13,426 nucleotides of DNA from Lachnospiraceae bacterium UBA4711 (GTDB lineage: Bacteria > Bacillota > Clostridia > Lachnospirales > Lachnospiraceae). The first letter of the stretch is position 1. Each line of letters opens with the position of its first letter. Below are positions 6,880 through 13,426 of the stretch, in pieces. The notes under the pieces are model-generated. The model was not told the DNA's origin. It did no database searches and saw only the letters and a list, made by a program, of their open reading frames with translations. Location of the stretch: NCBI GenBank assembly GCA_002404515.1, contig DHJV01000087.1:1-13426 (forward strand), given 5' to 3'. A program made the position numbers and the translations under genes.

Positions 6880-9876
6880 TTAGTCTGTTTGCGTTCCTTC
6901 GCGCAGGATTCGATAGATTTCTGTCATAAAGACATTTGCAAATTTCGCACGAATTTCCTCGTTATTGAGGAGTAGCGTATAGAAATCCGCATTCTGGTCA
7001 TAACCTTCAACCAATGCGTCCTGGACACAGTCGTCATAGGTGAACTTGAACTCGTTGAGGGTGTTGTTTTTTGCACTCTTTTCAAGACGCTCTTTGAGTG
7101 CAGCGTTCTTCAAAAGTAGGTCACGAATCTGCATGGCGGCTTTCGTAGTGAAATCCGGCTCGTAGTCCTTATCGTACAGGGCGTTAACCTCATCGATAAT
7201 CTGGGAGAGGAGCTTTTTCTGTTCCTCCTCAAGACTTGCAGGCTTCGGTTTCTTGATTTTCACTTCAGGCTTGGCTTCGATTTCCTCGCCCTGGTGCTTT
7301 TCCAGCTGCTTCTGTCTGAAATCGCTGACGGTAATTTTATCAGCAATATCAAAGTTGTTTCCACCACCACCGGGGTTCAATTCCTTAATCAAATAAGAAA
7401 GGAAATTGTATCGCTTATGGAATTCGAGGTTTTCATAGGCGGTAGCCTGGATAAGGAAACAATAGCCTTTCAGGAATCGGCGGATGGTAATCTTGATCTC
7501 CATCTGCTCCAATTCGGGGCGTTTGGTAATTTTCTTCAAAGCCCCATCCAATAACGACCACATACGCTGCTTGTCCCGTGCTGTGCGGTTATCCTTGTAG
7601 AGGTATGTATTGAATTCATCAACATCGTCCGCATCAAGGAAGTCATACGCATCAATTTCATGATCCATGTCACGAATATCGGACGGAGAAATTGTTTCAA
7701 AAAGGATGGTGTCTTTGTAATACGGCTCAAATGCCGCTTTGATATCATCGTAGCTGTTTTTAAAGTCCAACACAAAGGTAGTCTTATCGTAAGGCGGACA
7801 AATTCTGTTCAGTCGAGAGAGGGTCTGAACGGCCTGAACTCCACGCAGGCGCTTGTCCACATACATTGCCACCAGTCTCGGCTGGTCAAAGCCAGTCTGA
7901 TACTTATCTGCAACGATAAGCACTTGATAACAACTGCGGTCAAACTCGTAACGCAGGTCTTCCTCTTTGAAACCGTTCATGCCGGTTTCAGTGTATTCCT
8001 TGTCGTCCAGTTTGACCTTGCCAGAGAATGCCACCAGAGCCTGAATGCCCGTATAGCCACGCGCCTGAATATACCGTTCAAATTCCTGGCGGTATTTTAC
8101 AGCAGCCGGGCGAGAAGAAGTGATAACCATAGCCTTTGCCTTACCATCAAGGCACCCGGCCACATTCGCTCTGAAATGCTCAATGATGATTTCGACCTTC
8201 TGTGCGATGTTGGTATCATGCAGGTCGATAAAGCGAGCCATCTTACGCTTTGCGGCGATAGACTGGAGTTCCGGGTCATCCTGGATTGCCTTATTGATAT
8301 GGCAGTAAGTTTTCCAGGTCACATAGTTGTCCAAAACATTAAGGATATAGCCCTCCTCAATGGCTTGCTTCATAGAATACAGATCGAAGGATTCCTTCTT
8401 ACCTTCAGCGTTCAGAGTGCCGAAAAGCTGAAGGGTATCCGGCTTCGGTGTAGCAGTAAAGGCAATCATAGAAACATTGCTCTGCTTGCCACTCTTCTGG
8501 ATTTCCTCAAGCATCTTGTCTTCTTCAGTCTTTTCCTCCTCGTCCTCCTCATTGGCGAGGACATTGGTTACGGACTGCATATAGACACCCTCAGTAGAAG
8601 AATGTGCCTCGTCAATCAGTACAGCAAACTTCTTGCCCTTAAGGTTTCCGAGCAGATTGTTGTTGAGAATGTAATAGAATTTATGAATGGTGGTAACAAC
8701 GATCTTAGTGTTGCCGCCGAGTGCGATAGCCAGGTCCTCGGAATCGCACCTATCATCCATAACCTTGACCTGTCCGCTTTTGTGCTCGATGCCGAGAATG
8801 GCCTCTTGCAGCTGACGGTCAACAATGATACGGTCAGTGATAATCAGCACCGTATCAAAAATATTTTCATTGGCGGCATCGTGAACCGTCGCGAGAATGT
8901 GAGCAAGCCAGGAAATGGTTTCGGTCTTGCCACTGCCCGCAGAATGTTCAATAAGGTAATTGCAGGAGGTGTGGTTCTCGATAACATCGTTCATAACCCG
9001 CTCAACAGCACGAAGCTGATGGAAACGTGGGAAAATGAGCACCTTGGACTTTTTGATTTTGCCGGTATCAGCATCCTTGCGCTCTTTCTTTTTGATATAG
9101 ATGAAACGCTCGATGAGGAACAGGATTTTATCCTTCGTCCAGATGTTCTCCCACATATAGGAGACGTTCACGCCGTTCTGATTGTGGGGATTTCCCTTGC
9201 CGAAGTTTTCACCAATGTTGAACGGATTGAAGAAGGTATCGGAGCCCTTCAGTTCCGTGGTGAAATACACTTCATTCAGGTCCATGGCAAACGCAGCAAA
9301 TACGCCAACCCTGCTCTTGAACAGGCGGGTAGACGGGTCACGCTCGTTCTTGTACTGCTTAATGGCATCCTCATAGCTTTGGCCGGAGGTGTTACATTTC
9401 AGTTCCGCCGTGAAGATAGCTAAGCCGTTCAGGAAAATAACGAGGTCGATGCGCTCATCGGCTTTGTGGTATACCTCTTCCATTACGGAGAAGATGTTTT
9501 TCTGGTAGTTCGCAACTGCCTGGGTGTTGATGGTGCTGTCCGGCTTGCGATACATCAGCCGAAGGGTGACACCATTGTCGAACTCTACACCGTGCTTGAT
9601 AACATCGATCAAGCCACGGCTTTCCTTGTTGATTTCGGAGTTGATGTAGTTAATGACCGTATCGTTGGTGCGGTCTTTATACATACGGCGCAGACGCTCC
9701 ATTTCGTCATGCTGCGTATCCTCCAGAAATTCAAGCAGGACTTCGGTATCCATTGCCAACCCAGGTTTATAGGCTGTGTTGGGACGAATACGGAATTTGT
9801 TATCCTCTTCCAACCGCTCCAGAATCAGCTTCTGGAAATCTTCTTTTTCTTTAAGCTGGTCTGCTCTGATAGGCAT
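6880..9876 (-). CDS. hsdR: Type I restriction-modification restriction subunit HsdR
   Basis: ATP-dependent translocase and nuclease of the type I complex. It pulls in DNA from unmethylated target sites and cuts at a distance. The 998 residues contain an N-terminal HSDR_N PD-(D/E)xK nuclease (D144 in ERIDLVIFLNGL, then E158-L-K160), Walker A HSAGSGKT (311-318), the DEAH box (422-425, IDEAHSS), motif III FTATP (473-477), helicase motif V in KYQTGFDQPRL (658-668) and motif VI QTLSRLNR (684-691), followed by a C-terminal helical region that binds HsdM. The length suits an EcoR124I-like (type IC) subunit of about 1,040 residues better than the roughly 1,170-residue EcoKI one. A strongly acidic stretch (about 441-458) lies between the DEAH box and motif III. 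All catalytic motifs are intact. It ends 18 bases before the metallopeptidase gene. Confidence 0.96.
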   Translation of the reverse strand: MPIRADQLKEKEDFQKLILERLEEDNKFRIRPNTAYKPGLAMDTEVLLEFLEDTQHDEMERLRRMYKDRTNDTVINYINSEINKESRGLIDVIKHGVEFDNGVTLRLMYRKPDSTINTQAVANYQKNIFSVMEEVYHKADERIDLVIFLNGLAIFTAELKCNTSGQSYEDAIKQYKNERDPSTRLFKSRVGVFAAFAMDLNEVYFTTELKGSDTFFNPFNIGENFGKGNPHNQNGVNVSYMWENIWTKDKILFLIERFIYIKKKERKDADTGKIKKSKVLIFPRFHQLRAVERVMNDVIENHTSCNYLIEHSAGSGKTETISWLAHILATVHDAANENIFDTVLIITDRIIVDRQLQEAILGIEHKSGQVKVMDDRCDSEDLAIALGGNTKIVVTTIHKFYYILNNNLLGNLKGKKFAVLIDEAHSSTEGVYMQSVTNVLANEEDEEEKTEEDKMLEEIQKSGKQSNVSMIAFTATPKPDTLQLFGTLNAEGKKESFDLYSMKQAIEEGYILNVLDNYVTWKTYCHINKAIQDDPELQSIAAKRKMARFIDLHDTNIAQKVEIIIEHFRANVAGCLDGKAKAMVITSSRPAAVKYRQEFERYIQARGYTGIQALVAFSGKVKLDDKEYTETGMNGFKEEDLRYEFDRSCYQVLIVADKYQTGFDQPRLVAMYVDKRLRGVQAVQTLSRLNRICPPYDKTTFVLDFKNSYDDIKAAFEPYYKDTILFETISPSDIRDMDHEIDAYDFLDADDVDEFNTYLYKDNRTARDKQRMWSLLDGALKKITKRPELEQMEIKITIRRFLKGYCFLIQATAYENLEFHKRYNFLSYLIKELNPGGGGNNFDIADKITVSDFRQKQLEKHQGEEIEAKPEVKIKKPKPASLEEEQKKLLSQIIDEVNALYDKDYEPDFTTKAAMQIRDLLLKNAALKERLEKSAKNNTLNEFKFTYDDCVQDALVEGYDQNADFYTLLLNNEEIRAKFANVFMTEIYRILREGTQTD

Positions 9877-9877
9877 A

Positions 9878-11197
9878 TTACCGAACCTCCCTTACTCGTT
9901 TTTTGCCTGTGATATATTCAAATATCAAAGATTGCTTGTGGCTTCGCATGGACTCAAGCTGTTTTGTTTTTACAGCAATTATTGAATCGACTATTTCACA
10001 CTTATCGGTCAAAAAAGTTGCGATATTCTTCTGCTCATCAATAGGCGGAACTAATACTTTAGAATCTTTGATTTTTGTAGAGTTCAGATGTTTAAGTGTC
10101 GTTCCTGTTTCATATTGCAGAAGTTGCCACTGACCAATATCACTCATAAAGTAGTAGATCAAGTATTCAGGGTACATAATCTCTTTGTTAGTATGACAAA
10201 TAATTAGAGCATGACAGTTTTTACCATCGTATTCTTTTGTAACTAAACCAACTTGACCAATGTCTCCTGTTTGCACAATGACCACATCGCCTTCGTACAA
10301 TTTAGGGTGTGTTCGTCCCCATTTTTCAGTTACGTAGAAATCGTTACTAAATACAATTTTCCCGTTTTTGACATGGAGTGACTGGATATACATCTGACCT
10401 TCGTCCTCATCAACCAAAATATCAACGGTAGGACCAACATATCCATTCTGCATGGATGATACATATCCAAGACGCATTACATTCCAATGTTTTGGAATAA
10501 TACCAAGGTCATTAGCAGAACAGTCTTGCATAGGTACACCCTTGATTAGTCCTTTGGTTACGGTTTCAGTAATCAACGACTGCTTATATTCTGCAAGAAT
10601 TTTGATCTGCTCCTCAATCCCGGCAATAATACTATCAAGTTCTCCACAATGCGAATCAAGATAATCGGCAATACGTTCTTGCTCCTCATATTTTGGGAAA
10701 GCATAAAGGAACTCGGCAAAATCGCCCTGGTAAAGGTGTACAATGGTGCTATTCCCAGCATTTTTGTAGTTAAACCAATTCCAAAATTCATCAGATCTGA
10801 GAGCCCAATAGAGAAAACGTCGACTATAACCTTTGATAGGTACAATACGAAGAACGCCGCTATTAAGTGATGTCTCACCAGGCATATTTTGTACGATTGC
10901 GACCTTCCCAATAGTTCCATCTTTGGTTATCAGCAAGTCTCCCTCTTCAATCTGAATATTCTTTGCTTCTTCCCAACGCTTCATAGGAACATGAACACAA
11001 TTTTCCCAATCAATACCACCGTCAGCAAAATCAACTCCGGTGATAAGATATGCGCCCTCGTCCTGGTACTCTTCGGATGTCAATCCTTGCCATCCAATGC
11101 GTCCCTTCAACGTTGCCATATATTTAATTCGCTTGGTGTTCCAGGCAGTTGGAATTTCTCCAATCCACTGGATGCCAGTCTGTCTCATCTCTTCCAT
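9878..11197 (-). CDS. hsdS: Type I restriction-modification specificity subunit HsdS
   Basis: DNA-recognition subunit that sets the bipartite target sequence for both methylation and restriction. The 439 residues have the usual two-fold plan: a target recognition domain (about 8-165) opening with GIQWIGEIPTAWNTKRIKYM, a central conserved helical spacer (about 172-217, EQERIADYLD through KQSLITETVTKGL), a second recognition domain (about 230-385) opening with LGIIPKHWNVMRLG, and a C-terminal conserved helix (388-432, EQKNIATFL through KQSLIFEYITG). The two helices are clear copies of each other, as expected for a full-length, two-domain HsdS. It overlaps hsdM by one base and ends one base before hsdR. 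Its DNA is notably AT-rich compared with its neighbours (32-42% GC in sampled lines). The recognition sequence cannot be predicted from this. No second hsdS copy or invertase is visible. Confidence 0.95.
   Translation of the reverse strand: MEEMRQTGIQWIGEIPTAWNTKRIKYMATLKGRIGWQGLTSEEYQDEGAYLITGVDFADGGIDWENCVHVPMKRWEEAKNIQIEEGDLLITKDGTIGKVAIVQNMPGETSLNSGVLRIVPIKGYSRRFLYWALRSDEFWNWFNYKNAGNSTIVHLYQGDFAEFLYAFPKYEEQERIADYLDSHCGELDSIIAGIEEQIKILAEYKQSLITETVTKGLIKGVPMQDCSANDLGIIPKHWNVMRLGYVSSMQNGYVGPTVDILVDEDEGQMYIQSLHVKNGKIVFSNDFYVTEKWGRTHPKLYEGDVVIVQTGDIGQVGLVTKEYDGKNCHALIICHTNKEIMYPEYLIYYFMSDIGQWQLLQYETGTTLKHLNSTKIKDSKVLVPPIDEQKNIATFLTDKCEIVDSIIAVKTKQLESMRSHKQSLIFEYITGKKRVREVR
9886..9891 (-). promoter_or_regulatory. 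Ribosome binding site of hsdR
   Basis: GGGAGG on the minus strand, inside the last codons of hsdS, lies 9 bases before the hsdR ATG at 9876. It supports that start and independent initiation of hsdR despite the one-base gap. Confidence 0.7.
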
Positions 11198-13359
11198 TAT
11201 TCTGCCCCTTTCTGCAAGGCAGCAATTTTTGCAGTAAGCGAAGACTCCAATTCCATGAATTGCGCCAGCAGATCATCAGCCTTTTCGGGCTCATGGTACA
11301 CATAGAAATACCTGGTGAACGGGAATTCCGCACCCAATTTCTCTTTATTGGTAGCACTCTCCGCTTTGCTTTCGTCAAAGTCATAGAAGTAAATCGCATC
11401 CGGAATATGCGGATACACTTCAGCATCCATATAAGCCTTCTCGTCCTGATTGAGGCGAATAATTTCCGTGTCTTTTGTTGTCGGGTCGATAATCACACGG
11501 CCTTTTCTGTCCTTCTGGACAACAGCGGTCTTGTCAATAAACGACAGTTCCATGGCAATGCCGTTGAGACGAGAATCCGACATACCCTCAATACCTGCGA
11601 GAGCCTTTTTCAGTACTGCTACGAATTTGGAAAAATCATCGTATTCCTTGTCAGACTCCTGCGCCTTCAACGCCTCAATTACAGCAGCAGTAAAGGTGCG
11701 ACCCTTAATCTGCTTCTGATATGCCTTTTCATCAGCAGCGTCACGAGGATCGGTCTGCTCCAATTCCTCAAATTTAGCTTCATTGAAAATGTTGGTATTG
11801 GCGGTGAAATAAGCGCTGGTACGAAGTGCCTCAATAGAAGCCGCATTGATAACACCACGGCGCTGTAAGGGCTGGTACACAGACCACTCCTTATACAGGA
11901 ATTCCTCTCGGTCAAAAATCTTGCTCTCAATAACGCATTCGTGCTTGCGCTTTTCGCACCACTGAGTCTTTCTACCAGGTGCAAAATCCGCATACATCTC
12001 AGTGATAAGGGTAATCTGCTCCTTGGAGATTTCTCTACGCTTTTTGCCAAGAGAACGCTTCAGAGGAGTCCACATATCGGTTGCATCGATAAGCTGAACC
12101 TTGCCCTTGCGTTCTTTACGCTTGCCCTTGGACAAAATGAACGCATAGATTGCAATATCGGTATTGTAGAACAACTGAGAAGGCAGACCGATAATGGCTT
12201 CTATAAGATCATTCTCAAGCAGGTATCTTCTAATCTGGCTTTCACCACTTGTGGTATTGCCGGAAAACAGAGGAGAACCATTTGTGATAATAGCAGCTCT
12301 ACCAACGCCTTTCTGCATTTTTGCAACGGCGTGCTGCATAAACAGCAATTGCATATCACCGGTTGTAGGCAATCCCGCCGGGAACCTGCCATTATTGCCT
12401 TTCTTGTATTCTTTGCGCACCGCTTTTTCAACACCATCGCCGGCATCTTTGCCGCCCCAAGCCTCACCAAAAGGTGGGTTGGCAATGACAAAACGCATGG
12501 AGGTATCTTCAAAGCAGTCCTCCTTCATGGTGTCAGCAAAGCGGATGTTTTCTGCAGTCTGGTTCTTAATCAGCATATCCGCAAGGCAGATAGCATGGGA
12601 TTCAGGGCTGTTCTCCTGTCCGAACAGGCGCACATTGGCGTCCGGGTTCATACGCACGATGAAATCGTGTGCGGTAGAAAGCATACCGCCAGTACCGCAG
12701 GCCATGTCCAATACGGTGATTTCTCTGCCTTCGGAGAAAATATCACTGCAACCTTCAGCAAGCAGAATGCTGGTGAGGAGGCGGATAACTTCACGAGGGG
12801 TGTAGTGATCGCCCGCAGACGCATTTTCAGAAAAGCGGCGGATGATTTCCTCGAACATATAGCCCATCTTGACATTATCGACTTTTTCGGGGTCGAGTTC
12901 GAGTTCAGAGAACTTTTTGACAACACCCAACAGTCGGTTATTTTTGTCGAGATTTTTGATTTCTTCCTTAAACTTCAGTTCTTCAAAAATTGCTTGGACA
13001 TTCGGAGAGAAGGACTCAATGTAAAAAGTCAGATTCTCTACGATGGCAGGTGCTTCGGTAAGCAGTTTCTTCAAATCAAATTCACAGGTATTGTAGAACT
13101 GATAGCCAGATTTTTTGCACAGCAACTGTGCAGGAGCCGCAGGGTTCTTCTTGAATGCGTCAACCACAGCCTTCTTTTTAGGCGCAAGAGCACACTCCAA
13201 CCGGCGCAGGATAATCATGGGAATGATGACATCCTTGTACTTGTCCGGCTTATAAGGACCACGCAGCGTATTTGCAATGGAGAATACCATGGCGATTTCT
13301 TTGGACGCATCTATCGTTTTGTCGTCCATCATTACTTCGGTGATTTTTGTCTGTGCCAT
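11197..13359 (-). CDS. hsdM: Type I restriction-modification DNA methyltransferase subunit HsdM
   Basis: Modification subunit of a type I restriction-modification enzyme. It transfers methyl from S-adenosylmethionine to adenine N6 at sites chosen by HsdS, in an M2S core or the full R2M2S complex. The 720 residues show an N-terminal helical HsdM_N-type region (about 15-160), the AGDHYTPREV entry to the methyltransferase domain (182-191), the SAM-binding motif VLDMACGTGGML (216-227) and the catalytic NPPFG (294-298) of N6-adenine methylases. The core ends near 480. The remaining 240 residues make it clearly longer than the 520-530 residues of the E. coli enzymes, and include a DTEIIRLNQDEKAYMDAEV segment near 630-647 and a helical tail. 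The ATG follows a GGAGG. The stop overlaps the hsdS start in TAATG, which indicates translational coupling. All key motifs are intact, so it is probably active. Confidence 0.96.
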   Translation of the reverse strand: MAQTKITEVMMDDKTIDASKEIAMVFSIANTLRGPYKPDKYKDVIIPMIILRRLECALAPKKKAVVDAFKKNPAAPAQLLCKKSGYQFYNTCEFDLKKLLTEAPAIVENLTFYIESFSPNVQAIFEELKFKEEIKNLDKNNRLLGVVKKFSELELDPEKVDNVKMGYMFEEIIRRFSENASAGDHYTPREVIRLLTSILLAEGCSDIFSEGREITVLDMACGTGGMLSTAHDFIVRMNPDANVRLFGQENSPESHAICLADMLIKNQTAENIRFADTMKEDCFEDTSMRFVIANPPFGEAWGGKDAGDGVEKAVRKEYKKGNNGRFPAGLPTTGDMQLLFMQHAVAKMQKGVGRAAIITNGSPLFSGNTTSGESQIRRYLLENDLIEAIIGLPSQLFYNTDIAIYAFILSKGKRKERKGKVQLIDATDMWTPLKRSLGKKRREISKEQITLITEMYADFAPGRKTQWCEKRKHECVIESKIFDREEFLYKEWSVYQPLQRRGVINAASIEALRTSAYFTANTNIFNEAKFEELEQTDPRDAADEKAYQKQIKGRTFTAAVIEALKAQESDKEYDDFSKFVAVLKKALAGIEGMSDSRLNGIAMELSFIDKTAVVQKDRKGRVIIDPTTKDTEIIRLNQDEKAYMDAEVYPHIPDAIYFYDFDESKAESATNKEKLGAEFPFTRYFYVYHEPEKADDLLAQFMELESSLTAKIAALQKGAE

Positions 13360-13368
13360 TACATCGTT

Positions 13369-13373
13369 CCTCC
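13369..13373 (-). promoter_or_regulatory. Ribosome binding site of hsdM
   Basis: GGAGG on the minus strand lies 9 bases before the ATG at 13359. A second ATG just upstream (followed at once by TAA) is not usable, so this site fixes the hsdM start. Confidence 0.75.
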
Positions 13374-13376
13374 AAA

Positions 13377-13426
13377 TTAATATTCATTCAGGTCGATACC
13401 GGCCTTCAGCAAACGCTCATAGCGGC
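13377..13426 (-). CDS. C-terminal end of an unidentified upstream gene (partial)
   Basis: Reading leftward from the right edge, an open frame gives the residues RYERLLKAGIDLNEY followed by TAA. The stop lies 17 bases before the hsdM start, so this gene is co-directional and closely spaced with hsdM and is probably in the same transcript. Only 15 codons are present, too few to identify the family. If it is real, the operon's promoter lies outside the window. The frame is chosen because it stays open to the window edge and its stop fits the spacing before the hsdM ribosome binding site. Confidence 0.6.
   Translation of the reverse strand, partial: RYERLLKAGIDLNEY

Noticed and set aside
7660..9423. 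Long plus-strand open frame (587 codons) opposite hsdR
   Set aside because: It is antisense to the helicase motifs of hsdR and shows no ribosome binding site or recognisable protein features; a shadow frame.
9920..10600. Possible recombination repeats between the two conserved helices of hsdS (both encode KQSLI)
   Set aside because: The protein similarity is normal for HsdS and the DNA copies differ at several bases, with no recombinase gene or inverted hsdS cassette nearby.
11941..13380. Long plus-strand open frame (479 codons) opposite hsdM
   Set aside because: It lies fully antisense to a gene with intact methyltransferase motifs, its product has no recognisable domain, and such frames are common opposite genes with this codon use.

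Overview
The window holds one closely packed, leftward (minus-strand) defence operon. It probably comes from a gut-type Firmicute of the Clostridia (Lachnospiraceae or Oscillospiraceae). That assignment is an inference from strong GGAGG-type ribosome binding sites before nearly every gene, moderate GC (about 45-55% in most lines sampled) and the character of the proteins. No rRNA, tRNA, CRISPR array or recognisable transposase is visible.

Reading in the direction of transcription, from the right edge leftward: the last 15 codons of an unidentified upstream gene (13377-13426); a complete type I restriction-modification system, hsdM (11197-13359), hsdS (9878-11197) and hsdR (6880-9876); an ImmA/IrrE-type zinc metallopeptidase with a long C-terminal part (5359-6861); a McrB-like AAA+ motor with an N-terminal domain that looks like a modified-base reader (3235-5331); its McrC-like PD-(D/E)xK nuclease partner (1947-3260); an uncharacterised 511-residue protein (368-1903); and a 61-residue helical protein (177-362). 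Gaps are 0-43 bases, and two junctions overlap (hsdM/hsdS by 1 base, mcrB/mcrC by 26 bases). One transcript is therefore likely, with its promoter to the right of the window.

The type I complex would methylate the host's recognition sites and cut unmodified foreign DNA. McrBC-type machines cut DNA carrying foreign modifications. The two layers are complementary. The metallopeptidase lies between them and may be a regulator: ImmA-type enzymes usually cleave a repressor, and its last 70 residues resemble the helical tail of XRE-like regulators. No separate XRE repressor is present. The two downstream genes are translationally linked to the Mcr genes and have no known function.

The left 176 bases carry no convincing gene but are rich in structure: a 20-bp hairpin at positions 1-45, an imperfect larger inverted repeat (73-130), an 18-bp tandem duplication (126-161) and a small hairpin (153-171). 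This is probably the operon's 3' end or the edge of the inserted island. The most unusual content is the hsd-immA-mcrBC-orf511-orf61 arrangement, the metallopeptidase fusion, the McrB insertion and the two unexplained distal genes.
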